This document shows, piece after piece, positions 12,801-22,650 of a stretch of DNA of 64,000 bases (its first letter is position 1; the number at the start of each line of letters is the position of its first letter). This DNA is from Polytrichum commune. Its lineage: Eukaryota > Streptophyta > Polytrichopsida > Polytrichales > Polytrichaceae. The notes beneath the pieces are model-generated. The model saw nothing but the letters and a program-made list of their open reading frames with translations. It did not search any database and was not told the origin of the DNA. The position numbers and the translations under genes are program-made. The stretch spans positions 64,200,533 through 64,264,532 of the forward strand of contig OX485804.1 of assembly GCA_950295325.1 (NCBI GenBank). Reading direction: 5' to 3'.

Positions 12801-13857
12801 CACTAATTGTAGTGGTTGTTGCATTCCTTGCATATCCAAACCAAAATCAAGTTCCCCACAGTTTGGCAGAGAGACCTCCCACAATAGGTGCTTCGACACA
12901 GAACGTCTACAATTTTGGGTCCTACAACATCTAAAGAGCCCGTAAATGAGCTCCTGCAATCGAACTGTTAGCTACGTGATCAGCGATGCGGGACAAATTT
13001 GTGTCGTAGAACTTTGTGGCGAACTTAACCCTTTGATTGCAGGAGCTCGTATGCGGGCTCTGTAGCTGATGTGAGACCCAAAATTGCACACATTCTGTAT
13101 CCTGGCACCCATTGTGGGAGCTTTCTCTGCCAATGTGTTGGGAATCCGGTGTTGGTCTGGGTATGCCGGTAATATGCTGATCACGTAACCACATAACCCA
13201 ACGGATGCTTACACAGAATGTCTACAATTTTGAGTTTCCACAACAGCTACAGAGCCCGCATATGAGCTCCTGCAATCGAAGGATTAAGTTCGCCACAAAG
13301 TTCTACGACACAAATTTGTCCCGCGCCGCTGATCACGAAGTTGACAATTCGCTCATTTACGGGGTCTTAAGATGTTTTGGGACCCAATATTGTAGACATT
13401 CTGTGTCTACGAGACAAAACTCTACCCCAACACTGATCACATAACCCACGCGACCCGACCGGCAGCGCCAGAACAAGAACTACCGCAATTCATTTCCCTC
13501 CCCACACACCCCGCATTGCCCCATTACCAAAACAACGATTCCGCAATCCAAATAAATAAACACGAAACCAAAACCAACAAAAAGACCCAAAACACCCCAA
13601 ACACGAAACCAAAACCAAAAAAAAAGACCCAAAACACCCCCACCTGACCCACTTACCTTGGCATTACTCTTGGAGGCCTCGCACCGCACGTGCACGGCGA
13701 GCCTGCCATCCTCGAAGTCGGCAGCCAGCGAATTCCCGCAATGCACAAGTCCAGGATGGGCAGAGCCATAAATCTGCGACGCACGTCCACACCTATCGAT
13801 CATTCCCATGGCGGACTGCAGAGCGGCCCCCGCCGTGCACACGGAGCCTGCCATCAT
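3681..13857 (-). CDS. PGI1: Glucose-6-phosphate isomerase, plastidic (complete, 15 exons)
   Basis: Interconverts glucose-6-phosphate and fructose-6-phosphate; in the plastid stroma this feeds starch synthesis and links to the oxidative pentose phosphate pathway. Exons on the - strand: 13857-13657, 12555-12118, 11642-11520, 10990-10892, 10562-10479, 10209-10066, 9921-9856, 8844-8776, 8509-8402, 8117-8065, 7711-7573, 6779-6623, 5727-5649, 4586-4520, 3821-3681. They sum to 1968 nt (655 aa plus TAA) with no frameshift, slightly longer than the usual ~613 aa because of a longer N-terminus. Family hallmarks: sugar-isomerase core [20 protein letters not shown]; signature 1 around [11 protein letters not shown] (catalytic Arg); base Glu in [10 protein letters not shown]; His in TDQHAY; signature 2 AYHQPGVEAGKK (catalytic Lys). 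The plastid form is called from the transit-like N-terminus and near identity to plant plastid PGI. All introns are GT-AG. Confidence 0.97.
4063..4145. repeat. Inverted-repeat arm in PGI1 intron 14
   Basis: TTTGCATCCAAGGACACCCA..TGTGTATTTGAACCC is mirrored at 5066-5186. Flanking sequence (about 4011-4055) also resembles 20697-20750, so this belongs to a dispersed repeat. Confidence 0.65.
4520..4586 (-). CDS. PGI1: PGI1 exon 14
   Basis: [20 protein letters not shown] then EQ, 67 nt. Its length is not a multiple of three, so skipping it would shift the frame. Acceptor TGCAG, donor GTACTG at 4519. It lies between inverted-repeat arms at about 4063-4145 and 5066-5186. Confidence 0.92.
5066..5186. 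repeat. Inverted-repeat arm in PGI1 intron 13
   Basis: Reverse complement of the 4063-4145 arm (GGGTTCAAATACACAGCATG, GGGTGCCCTTGGATGCAAA). Exon 14 lies in the loop. Confidence 0.65.
5649..5727 (-). CDS. PGI1: PGI1 exon 13 (catalytic Lys)
   Basis: (G)[19 protein letters not shown] then FVLNEA, ending two bases into a Ser codon. Completes signature 2 (GVEAGKK). Acceptor TTGTAG, donor GTGTGT at 5648. Confidence 0.93.
6623..6779 (-). CDS. PGI1: PGI1 exon 12
   Basis: [20 protein letters not shown] to INAYHQP plus one base of Gly (phase 1). Holds the first half of PGI signature 2. Acceptor TTAAG, donor GTACCA at 6622. Confidence 0.95.
7573..7711 (-). CDS. PGI1: PGI1 exon 11
   Basis: Completes the split Ala codon, then [20 protein letters not shown] and [13 protein letters not shown]. 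Acceptor TCCAG, donor GTATGT at 7572. Confidence 0.95.
8065..8117 (-). CDS. PGI1: PGI1 exon 10 (catalytic His)
   Basis: Encodes [17 protein letters not shown] plus two bases of an Ala codon (phase 2). His of DQH is the ring-opening residue. Too short for a simple ORF scan; found by homology and splice sites (TTGCAG, GTAAGT). Confidence 0.94.
8402..8509 (-). CDS. PGI1: PGI1 exon 9 (catalytic Glu)
   Basis: Residues 409-444, [20 protein letters not shown] then [16 protein letters not shown]. The Glu of MES matches the catalytic Glu of animal PGI. Acceptor TCCAG, donor GTATTT at 8401. Confidence 0.96.
8776..8844 (-). CDS. PGI1: PGI1 exon 8
   Basis: Residues 386-408, [20 protein letters not shown] then GAK. 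Acceptor TGCCAG, donor GTGATA at 8775. An A8 run lies at the exon start. Ser replaces the Cys usual before WYWA. Confidence 0.92.
9856..9921 (-). CDS. PGI1: PGI1 exon 7
   Basis: Residues 364-385, [20 protein letters not shown] then PS. Acceptor ACCAG, donor GTTAGT at 9855. Confidence 0.94.
10066..10209 (-). CDS. PGI1: PGI1 exon 6 (PGI signature 1)
   Basis: Residues 316-363. Contains [20 protein letters not shown], with the catalytic Arg of the family signature. Acceptor TTTCAG, donor GTGAGC at 10065. Confidence 0.96.
10479..10562 (-). CDS. PGI1: PGI1 exon 5
   Basis: Residues 288-315, [20 protein letters not shown] then [15 protein letters not shown] is the phosphate-binding loop. Acceptor TTGTAG, donor GTACTG at 10478. 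Confidence 0.96.
10892..10990 (-). CDS. PGI1: PGI1 exon 4
   Basis: Residues 255-287, [20 protein letters not shown] and then VVVISK. Acceptor CTGCAG, donor GTCTGC at 10891. Confidence 0.96.
11215..11420. repeat. Direct repeat copy in PGI1 intron 3
   Basis: Partner of the repeat at 11870-12060; diverged by substitutions and small gaps. Confidence 0.6.
11520..11642 (-). CDS. PGI1: PGI1 exon 3 (sugar-isomerase core)
   Basis: Residues 214-254. Acceptor CTCAG, donor GTAAAC at 11519. Carries [20 protein letters not shown], the phosphosugar-binding glycine-rich segment. Confidence 0.96.
11870..12060. repeat. Direct repeat copy in PGI1 intron 2
   Basis: Matches 11215-11420 in the same orientation (GACCCTCACTGAACC, TAGGCTGCTCT, AACACTACCTCCGAG against GGCCCTCAATGAACT and similar). 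The pair brackets exon 3. Confidence 0.6.
12118..12555 (-). CDS. PGI1: PGI1 exon 2
   Basis: Residues 68-213. Acceptor CTCAG at 12560-12556; begins VARNAMSS, aligning with the end of the transit region of plant PGI1. Contains the conserved [16 protein letters not shown] block. Donor GTACCC at 12117. An ATG at 12540 is internal, not the gene start. Confidence 0.95.
12828..13175. mobile_element. MITE in PGI1 intron 1 (unit 1 of an inverted pair)
   Basis: Terminal inverted repeats of about 100 bp: GCATATCC..TTTGGCAGAG on the left mirrors CTCTGCCAATGTG..GGTATGCC on the right. Its inner part (about 12897-13105) is an inverted copy of 13205-13420. No coding capacity. Confidence 0.65.
13200..13425. 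mobile_element. MITE in PGI1 intron 1 (unit 2, inverted copy)
   Basis: CACAGAATGTCTACAATTTTG near the left end is mirrored by ATTGTAGACATTCTGTGT near the right end. The whole unit matches the reverse complement of about 12897-13105 with scattered mismatches. Confidence 0.65.
13657..13857 (-). CDS. PGI1: PGI1 exon 1: transit peptide
   Basis: Residues 1-67. Starts at tandem ATGs (13857 and 13854); the frame upstream has no closer ATG. The segment [18 protein letters not shown] is Ala/Ser-rich with few acidic residues, as expected of a plastid transit peptide. Donor AAG|GTAAGT at 13656. Confidence 0.88.
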
Positions 13858-13931
13858 CCCTGTTTGGCTGCCCAGCCTGCCTGCGCGCACTGGCTGCGAA
13901 CCAAAGCTCTCCGAACTCGGGGCCGAATGCG

Positions 13932-13937
13932 CTACAT
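13932..13937 (-). promoter_or_regulatory. Start-stop upstream ORF (ATGTAG) in PGI1 leader
   Basis: Reading the - strand, ATG at 13937-13935 is followed at once by TAG, 75 nt before the PGI1 start. It acts only if transcription begins upstream of 13937, which is likely but not shown. Confidence 0.45.
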
Positions 13938-13953
13938 AGAATAGAATGCCACA

Positions 13954-13957
<4 letters not shown>

Positions 13958-13996
<39 letters not shown>
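13958..13996 (-). repeat. (GA/CT)n microsatellite in PGI1 5' leader or promoter
   Basis: About 19 GA units on +, hence a pyrimidine CT tract in the PGI1 sense strand, 100-140 nt before the start codon. CT tracts are common at plant transcription starts and leaders. Confidence 0.8.
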
Positions 13997-13998
<2 letters not shown>

Positions 13999-14099
13999 CT
14001 ATGCGGTTTTGCAATGGCAGGATGGATGGCGAGCTGTGGCGGAGAGACTGCGAGCTCGGTCGGGCGACAGCGAGAGGAGGGCCGGAGCTTCGACGCGCG

Positions 14100-16500
14100 C
14101 AGATCGGACGGATGTATTTCATCCACTTGGATGGGAACTTGTGGATGACACCTGGATGATGCGTTTGCAACTTGTGGGTTTCAGTTAAAACAAAAGATGT
14201 TATGACTCCGATGTTGTCGGCTGTGTGAATCATATTATATTATGATGGCACTTCGTAAGTAGACGATGAAAGGAGGGTGCACAACACTTTTACAATGGGT
14301 GGGAGACCATTTTGGGGGCGGAGAGTCTCCTAGCTCGTGCCATGCCTATACTATACTATACTAGGGTCAGTTGCTCCTCCTTTGGCAATGTGAGGAGTCC
14401 TTCTTGATAGGGAAAGTTCATCTCTTTTTGAAATCTACTGATATCAGTAAGGATGTTTCATCCTACTCGCAATAACCTCGTTGAATGTAATGTATGGAGG
14501 TTTCGCCCATTCACTTCATTGCATACAAGGCATAAACTCCTATCAAGATAGAAACTCTCTCATTGTTGTGGACCAGGTGTTGGTCTTAGTTTGGGCACTC
14601 CGGTTGAGTGACACACAATAACAACTTTCGCTATATTCACCAAGAGAGGACAACAGCTTCAAGGTGCGCATATTAGATAGATGTGTGTCATCCATTGGCA
14701 TGTTGCGAAATCCTTTGTTGGATGGGACCTTGAGGATGAAACAAGAAAGAAAAAAACCAAAATGACTCCAATGTTGTCGCCAACATGAATTATGATATTG
14801 TTTCAATTTGAGTTGGTCTAAGTCCATATGTAATCCCAAATCGAGCATTACAAAATTAGAAGGTCCCTGAAGATTATTGTCTCCTTTCAAAGGTGAACAC
14901 CTTGAATGGGCACAAACAAGTTGGGTGGCACCTTGTCACCCTCAAGGGCAAGCACCTAGGTTCCCACATTTTTGGTTGGTTGAAACTCTTGGTTCACCCA
15001 GATACCCCAACAAGGTAGATTATTGATGGTAGGGTGCACTGGAAGGCAATGAAACATGATGATACATTGTAGTTGTTGTTGTTGGTTTCAAAAAGAATGG
15101 CTATGATGTTGCCACCATTATGAATTATAGTATGGTTGTGAAGCTCTCCTCACTTGAGGCCAAATAATGCATCATGAATTGCAATAGGATCAATGGAAGA
15201 AGGTTACACAACAATTTGCAATCGCTAGATGGAGGGGAATTGTTGTTGCAACCCAAATCCACAATTAGTTCAATGGTAGTCCATAATGTAACAATGGTAG
15301 TTGCCAAGCAAAATCAAATTCATTTTGCACAACCAAGACCACACACAAATTACTCCAATTTCCCTTGATAAACCTAAGTGCATAGCCCATGGAATACGCC
15401 CCACTACAAGATGCCCCAGATCCTGATATGAATGGGGTTTAGAGTCACAAACCACCTTGACTTCACAGTTATGGACATGCCTTGAACTCCCAGCGAGTTA
15501 TTCTCACACTCACTAGACTCACTGACCCTCTATTGGGAGTTCATGACAACCCTTACTAGTGCGGATCACTAAGGAGCCCAAACGGTTCCACCACGACTAG
15601 CTACATTAATCACGAATTGGGGAAAACATTGGAATACCACCCCATGACTTCACTATCCTTCCCACTCCTATAAATTTTTAGTCCTCCATGCATGGCCCCC
15701 ACCTCACTCTCAAAGAATGCAATGTCCACCCCAAGTGAGGCAGACCACCAATTGTGGGGTTAACTCTCCTACAGACTTTGTCAGGCTCTACATGCCACAT
15801 CCTTTATCCGATCGGAGTGTTCATTACATCATTGGAAAGCCCTTGAAATTACCTTCCCAATTGTAGTTTAACATATATGAGTTGAATGAGATTTCAAGTT
15901 AAGGGGATGTTGTTGCCTTCTAGGGGGTAGCATGAGGCTCTTTTCAGGATAACCCCCACACTTAGCCTTCACAAGGCTTAGTTTGATTTCTTAGCCCTTC
16001 TTTAACGCCACCCATGTATTTGACCACCATTCCATATGGGTGACCATTGCCTCATCTCCTTAGAGTAATTGGGCATCACTCCAAGGTCCACCCCCGCAAG
16101 CGCCATGACGAGTCATTCCAATTATGGGTATGACATTCGTGGTGAAGAGTTTGTGAGCTTAGTTGGGGCACAACGATATGCCACAAGAGATTAAGGGAGA
16201 GGAGAAACTTCCATGCACACAACAAATGGATGTAATTCATGAACTCTTGCGGCATTTTGCCATTGGATGGGAGCTTATGGATAAAATCTAGATTATGTAT
16301 TGCAACTATTGTTCTTCCTCTTTAGTATGACACATTTGGGAAACACAAAAAATGTCGTATTATAGAGGTGTCGTCTTCTCATTAATATGACAATTGTTGT
16401 ATTATCGAGGAAAGACAAAAACATAAGCAATATGAGCTTAAAAGTATATACAACGAGTTTAAGCAATTTAAATTGTATGAGATAATAACTTATAACTCCA
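14100..16500. other. Gene-poor stretch with local degenerate repeats
   Basis: No recognisable gene. The motif ATGACTCCGATGTTGTCG followed by TGAATTAT-like sequence recurs in altered form at about 14199, 14761 and 15100, and a GGATGGGA(A/C)CTTG(T/A)GGATGA motif at 14128, 14720 and 16265. A hairpin lies at about 15482-15545 (GAACTCCCAG / CTATTGGGAGTTC). Probably old transposon sequence. Confidence 0.5.
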
Positions 16501-16517
16501 AAAAAATACAAATATTC

Positions 16518-17660
16518 TCAAGAACTCTTGGAATAGGAGTTCAAAGATCTTTGGTGTTGCCTACCCAAGTTAGCAATTGTCATCTTATCTAAATTCCCTA
16601 CTAGCTTTTGAAAATTAATAATTTCGTTAACACCAAAATTTAAAGAGTTGTCCAGTAAGACATTAGACAACAATGATGCATGACGTTTAGCATCACCAAG
16701 TTTTACTGTAGGTGGAGCAACATCATCCACATATATTGAATGTAGATCAATATTAACATCAAAACCTTGTGCATAATCAATTCCCAAAGTAACATCCACC
16801 AACTCGTCAATATTCAATTCTAGCTTCTCTTCCCCTTCCATCTGAATGTAAGTCTAGATTGACATCTCATCATCACCCAATTGCAACTTTGAAATCAAAG
16901 CACAAAGTTCATTTGATTCTTCTTGCATTTTATTCTCCTTCCTTTCATCAACTAGGGCAAAATCAACATTCCAAGTTGCAAGTAATATACACACCATCCT
17001 CCGACAATTCTTGACTATCTCTGCATCCAACGCACTCCATACTTCATAACTCCACATGATAGCAGGTCTGATGTTGGGCACCACCCTCCTTAAGTCCTTC
17101 AATGTAGCATTGTCATACTGTGATAAAACCCACTCCAAAAGTTTCTTCTTGTACTAAATTGTGAAAGATGTTATTATACCTTGATTCAAAGGTTGAACTA
17201 CACTTGTAACATTGGGAGGAAGGAATACCAAAGTTATGTTGCTCAATTTCAAGGTTGAAAACCACGAGACTTACCAACTTTGGCGGAGCTAACAACATGT
17301 GAAGATGCATTATCCAAAATCATAATCACCTTTCGATTTTGGCCTTTGAATTGATTGTTGAGCTGCAAAAACCAAACTTCAAATATATCTCCCTTCATCC
17401 AAGTTATTCTATTTGAGTGCCACCGAACATACTCATGAGGCTGCCACCTTCCAAAACATAATGGTTGCTTAGACGTGTAAATCACAAGCAACTTCAACTT
17501 ATCAGCCTTAGTTGAATTAACAACAAAAGCAAGTGTTACACGCTCCTTTTGTAACTTCCGGCCCTTCACCTTCCCTTGTGCTAATATTTTATTAGGATGT
17601 GCTCTAAAATATAATTTAGCCTCATCCATGTAAACATCTCCAGGTTCATGATCTAATAAA
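16518..17660 (-). pseudogene. pogo/Tigger-type DDE transposase, degenerate
   Basis: Three consecutive - strand frames rebuild a DDE_1-type (pogo/Tigger, CENP-B-related) transposase. 17629-17249 begins MDEAKLYFR (first Asp) and runs through QKERVTLAFVVNSTKADKLK and GRWQPHEYVRW to VIMILDNASSH (second Asp). After a frameshift near 17275 the frame continues LVFLPPNVTSVVQPLNQGII, then one stop (about 17158-17160), then LEWVLSQYDNATLKDLRR and IVKNCRRMVCI (17138-16854). 16841-16518 is an acidic C-terminal region (VDDVAPPTVKLGDAKRHASL). The third catalytic position, normally Asp in QPLDQG, is Asn. It would move DNA by cut-and-paste if intact; it is dead. The N-terminal DNA-binding part is not clearly present. 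Confidence 0.85.
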
Positions 17661-17999
17661 AAAATAGGAAGGAGGCCACTCTAACCCTAACCAAGTCCAT
17701 TCTACAGAAGTAACCCTAATTATCATTAAGTTCTCAATGACAAATGAAGTTCCCAAGTAGTTCCCAAGTGAAAATGAATGTATTTTAGATGTACATAACA
17801 TAGATGAAAATAATTTTAACATTAACCACCTCTTTACGATGATTATGAATATCATATTATCAAGTGTCGTAGTCGTATAAAAGAGGGAGTTTTGAGCCAA
17901 AAAGTTTGGTCACGCCAATCTACCATTACAAATGGTTGGGGGCGTGGTGGAAGGTGCCAACTTTGATAATCTAACCACAACGATTACCAACTTCATTAA

Positions 18000-18730
18000 C
18001 ATTTATGGTGGCTTTGATGACAAGAAACATGAGGGCAAAGTTTTTTTGTTTTGTTTTGGGTGACAAGGTAGCATTGTTCCACAATGTTTGCAATGGTGTC
18101 ACATTTCAATTGCAACAAACAACATACTCATTCATGGCGGGCATGCATTGCATGGCCCACCACACAAACTTTAATTATGTAAATGTTGGTAAGGCATTTT
18201 GTTGGTTGGGAAGCTTGAGGCTTTGTTGTCGAGCTTGTACACTCATTTCTCCAACTCCCCGAAGCATCATGTGGAAATATCAACGGGTGGCTTTGAAACT
18301 TCAAACAAAGGGCCTAAGAATCTTATGCAACATAAAGACCCGGTGGATTAGTATGGTTTCTCCGGTGAAGTGAGTTCTCTTATAGTACAAAATCCTTTGC
18401 AACAAAGATGTCCGGAGATGTTGATGTTCGTGTGCAAGGGGAACCCAAATATGCTTTGCAATGTTGAGTTTGTCTTGGGCTTGACCATTATTTTGCCAAT
18501 CCTTGATGTCGTCCATCTACTCATCAAGTTCTTTCAAGGGAGAGACATCTACATTTGGGACTTTGTTGCAACGTGAAAGTCCATCTTTATTGACGAGGCT
18601 AAGAGCATTGAGCTCAATGAGTACCCGTTTTCAATGACTTCATTTTGGAGGATTAAGACTTTGCCTCGATTAAGTACTTGTGCAATTTGAATGCATGTGA
18701 TGACTCATTGGGGACGAGGACTGGGGGAGT
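18000..18730 (+). pseudogene. hAT-like transposase fragment, degenerate
   Basis: Readable in pieces: FMAGMHCMAHHTNF, ISPTPRS, LKLQTKGLRILCNIKTRWIS, then after a stop QNPLQQRCPEMLMFVCKGNP, LGLTIILPILDVVHLLIKFF, QGRDIYIWDFVAT and KSIFIDEAKSIELNEYPFSM. This matches the central part of plant hAT-superfamily (zinc-finger-862-like) transposases, in particular the 'CMAHRTNL' and 'KTRWISMLSP' blocks. Stops and frame changes break it. No terminal repeats were identified. Confidence 0.7.
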
Positions 18731-19189
18731 AAACTTCTAGATGCCTATGGAATGTAATTTTCCCATTACCCTCCTTCGTGGATGGACTCAACCACGTATA
18801 CATGAATGACCTAGTTTTGAGCGTGATCTCCTAGGCTACATGCAAGGTGCAAGTATTGATAACGGGCAACATTGTAACTATTGTTTTGGATCCTATATGA
18901 CCATGTAGGTATGAAAGGGCTTCCCATTGGGTGAGCATGTTTTTGTGTGGGTTCAATGGGCTAGCTTGAGTATTGAGCATTACGCCTTGGAGGTTTGTGT
19001 CTCAAGTTTGCACCGGCCCCAAGGTATGCAATGTGGAGCATTACATGGATTTTGGAACTCACCAACATACTTGAATTACACAAGCGGGTGGCAACATCAA
19101 TGGGCACATGGGATGTATGTTTTGGGTATCGTGTTGAAGTTACTAATGTTAACATGTGTGTTGTGGTTTGCCAAGGTGCATAGTGCAAG

Positions 19190-19225
19190 GGGTTTAGGGG
19201 TTCGATCCACCCCCCCCCCCCTTTT
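19190..19225 (+). other. Isolated box B-like motif beside a C-run
   Basis: GGTTCGATCCA at 19199-19209 followed by a run of C. A weak box A-like string lies about 40 nt upstream. Could be a decayed SINE head; not strong enough to call. Confidence 0.2.
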
Positions 19226-20132
19226 GACTTTTGGTACCATATATTGTGTATGTGAGTTCAAGGGCGGGATTATAAAGATTTGTGTGGTTTGTGGTTTATG
19301 ATTTGTGTTGAGAATTCTCATGTGCAATGCAATTCCCATGGAGTGCACCGGATTAAATAATGTTTGTGAACACTTATGAACACAACCTAAAGCTCAAGTA
19401 CCCACCACGCCGTATGGAAATGTCTAGAAATACCAAAATTTAGCATCGTATTTATTTGTAGTGGCCTTAATGCTAACTCAACTTATGCGAGACACTTAAT
19501 CTATCACCTGAATAACATTTTGCCACACCTGAATATTATGTTCGCCTCATAAGATGCCCTCACACAAATAATAGAAGCATGTATGCCATTCATATATGAC
19601 ATGTGAGGCCAACAGAAGTTGGTTGGCGATTCAATCCATTTGTATTTTTGTCCATTTACGTTTTGCCCAATACGGCTTGGGGTTCTATGTAAACTCATCC
19701 ATCATGGATGAAGGTGTTTTAGTAAAAACAAGGTTGAGGATCAATTCATTTTAATTGGAGTCAATTGCATTAACACATGGTTTCCGATGCTAAATCCGGA
19801 GTCAAAATATCTCAAAATAGTTCAAACCTTGGACAACTTGCCAACTAGCATCACCTATCTAAATTTCCCGGGGCCATATTTGTCACTTAGCTTTAGCTAG
19901 CTAGGTACACTAAAAACCTAGGATTTTTACTTAGCTTTAGTTAGCTAACTTTTACGGAACTCTCATTCTCACTTAGCTTCGACTAGCTAAAAAGTTGTGT
20001 GACATGCATATTCATTCTAAACTAGAGAGAAATCCATTCAAATGAAACCAAATAATAGATATTTTGGTTGTATTGCTATCGGTTGACTTTGTATTTTCAT
20101 GTTGTTGCACAAAGAAATTGAATGGCTTGAAA

Positions 20133-20504
20133 TCAACACGTATAGTCATCTTCCTCACTTTCGACTGGCAAGGGTGATAGATCTTCATCTTCATCATCAC
20201 CGTCATTATCATCATCATGTTCTTCTTCTTCATCATCATCATCATCTTCTTCTTCATTTTCATTTTCATTATCATCATAATCATCAATGTCATCTGACAA
20301 TTCAAGACAATATGGAATCAAGGTGTTCCAAATCGGAGAGTTCGTGAAATCTGCCGAATTATTACGAATCAAGCTCATGTTCAATTTCAAAAACATCACT
20401 ACTTCAACGAGTCTGGGTCTAAGAGATGGGCATTTGGGTGCAATGAGATCATTCATTCCTCCGAGATCACATTCAGATTCCAGCTGGTTATTAACTAACC
20501 TCAA
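20133..20504 (-). pseudogene. hAT C-terminal dimerisation-like fragment with acidic tail
   Basis: The frame is 123 codons but opens with TTG, not ATG, so it is a fragment. It reads SECDLGGMNDLIAPKCPSLR then PRLVEVVMFLKLNMSLI, which fits the hAT C-terminal pattern (SE..FS.GG......R.SL.P..VE.LVFLK.N). It ends in an acidic low-complexity tail encoded by a GAT/GAA trinucleotide tract. The hAT call is by pattern only. Confidence 0.5.
20190..20285. repeat. (TCA/TCT)n trinucleotide tract
   Basis: Impure TCATCATCT repeats; on the - strand they encode the Asp/Glu tail of the hAT-like fragment. Confidence 0.8.
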
Positions 20505-20659
20505 CTAGTTAACTTTCCTCGCCCAAATTATGGCACTTAGTTTTAGCTAGCTATTGTTTTGAGGCACCAAATTCATGCATAGCTTCAGCTAGCCGGAGTT
20601 TTGAACTAGCTAGCTGCCCACTTAGTTAGTTGTCTGAGGTTTGAAATAGTTGTTTCCAG

Positions 20660-22370
20660 ACTAGACAATAGTTTTATGAGTTCTCACCTTGATAACATAT
20701 GAGTTTACCTGGACACCACAAATCCCTGGCCACGTGATATTGTAGGCTATCCAGAATGTAAATACTGGAAAGAAAACGGGAAATTTTAATTAAAAATTAA
20801 AAATTAAATAAAAATGCTGCTGGGAACTTTCAAAGGTCCACAAATGGTGGTGGAACCCTAAAACCAAGGCTGACGAAAGCCGGAGCTCGGCCATGCATGT
20901 GATGATCTCAAGCACCGTACTTGCCCACCATAACATATTTCTTCTTTGGACTTGCACGGACTTTACATTAAGCACGTGTGGTCTAAATAAACCCGTCTTT
21001 GGTCCTCGGTGTTTTCAATGTCAACAAAGTAGGCTATGTATTCATCTCGGGCACACAAATCTAGGATCTTCACATATAGTTTTACACATTTTCACATCCT
21101 AAGCTTAACCGTGTTTTGGGCATGGAGTCGGCCGGAATTAGGGCAAACCTCCATTTGGCAACCACTCCGCCGAAAGAAGTAAGACTTCCATGAGGTTGGT
21201 GAAGTGTTGGATGGGACCGATGGAACGTATATTTTGGGCGACACTTTCATGTTGAGGACGGGTCAAGTTATGAGAAGAGTATATTTCCCTTGATGTCAAG
21301 GTGCTAACCAAATGTGGCCCTCGTCCTACTTCCTCATTCTTGATGGATGTTGCTTAGATGGATCGAATTGTATTTCGTAGCTCAAAATATGAAGTGAGTC
21401 CAAAGAAGCATGATTTTTTCGGGGAGATTTCAAGAAAAGAAAAAGATAAAGATAAAGATAAAGAAAACAAACACAACCAAGCATGAAATGATTATGTATA
21501 ATATGACGATCTCGAACTCACACCAACATATTGTAAAAAATAGATTTTAATTTGTTTTTTTGCTTACTTTGAAGTCAATGTCCAATTCTAGAGCAGAGAG
21601 GTGTTCAACTCCCCTCCTCAAACTTCAACTTCTCCCTAAAAATTGTGCCAGTCAATGACCCTCGTTATTTGGATAATCGTTAAGGACACTTCCATGTGAA
21701 ATTGGGGGGGGGAGGTGTCACTTTTTGTTCTTGTCATTTAGTCCCCTCGATGGTCTTCTCCAACATATAAGGATACATAAGTCTTGAACGGTGTTTTTTT
21801 TTTTTTTTTTTTTTGACTAGCCCACTTCTCCTAGGATGTGTACGAGATGATTAGCAACTCCAAAGGAAGGTTGTAGCCACTTTCTTCGTAATTGTCGGAG
21901 TTCATGTGAGATTCCTATCCATTATCAAGGTGAAGATGCGCTTGTTAAATGGCAACATACAGGCGGAGATCATCAACAACTGAGTTTGGATATCCCATGC
22001 CATTCTTTGAGCTCATGCTGAAGAATTTTTGTGGAGGAAAGCAAGACACAAGATAACATGTATACCATAAGGTCATAAGTTGACAAATAAATGTCACTTC
22101 CAGCGATATTTTTAGGGTTTTGTGGTTTTCAAAGATATAAAAACAAAGAACAACATTGTCGTGGGATCGTTATTGGGCCTGTATTAGGGTTATACGGGAA
22201 GTCCCTTAAAGAGGGGCAAAACTGTGGAATCGATCCTTCTTTGGGAAAAAAATTTCTATTAAGAGCTCATTAAGCATGGTTTCAAAGACGATAAAATTCT
22301 TTCCTATATGTTGCTATAATTTGTTGGCTAGGGTATCGGACACTTGGTGAGGGGTATTTAGAGTCAAGTT
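20660..22370. other. No gene recognised
   Basis: AT-rich noncoding sequence with a T20 run (21795-21814) and a GATAAA-type short repeat near 21440. About 22200-22250 resembles 7030-7080 in PGI1 intron 11 (TTAAAGAGGGGCAAAACTGTGG), a dispersed repeat. Confidence 0.5.
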
Positions 22371-22374
22371 AGAG

Positions 22375-22650
22375 TAGAGGCGCCCATAAGCAATCACTTA
22401 AGAGTTCATGCACCATACTTGGAGAAGTGTTAGGCAGTGCAAAATTTTCTAGTGTAGGAAGATAGAAATAAGGAGGATTGCAAATTTTGTTGTACTTCTA
22501 TTCCTACACGTGAAACTACTGTGAAAAATTGAAGCCAAAAATTGGTCCGAACATATTACCAATGCCTAGAGTCTGCCATAACCACTCATTTTGCAACGAA
22601 TTCCTCCTCGCTTTAGCACTCAACACTAGGAACAAGTCTCATGGCACCAA
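22375..22650. repeat. Dispersed repeat, copy 1
   Basis: Shares AGGCGCCCATAA, TTGGTCCGAACA..ATTACCAATG and GAGTCTGCCAT with 51955-52185, same orientation. Confidence 0.6.

Larger units (their letters stand above)
19885..20650 (-). mobile_element. hAT-like remnant flanked by AGCTAGCTA-type motifs
   Basis: CTTAGCTTTAGCTAGCTA-like motifs cluster on the left (19889, 19928, 19974) and right (20539, 20578, 20605) of a - strand ORF with a hAT dimerisation-like block. Clustered subterminal motifs are typical of hAT elements. Terminal repeats and an 8-bp duplication were not identified, so the ends are approximate. Confidence 0.45.

Noticed and set aside
13480-13890. 136-residue - strand ORF as an independent gene
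   Set aside because: Its first part is PGI1 exon 1; after the GTAAGT donor at 13656 it runs into low-complexity intron sequence, and its first codon is GTG.
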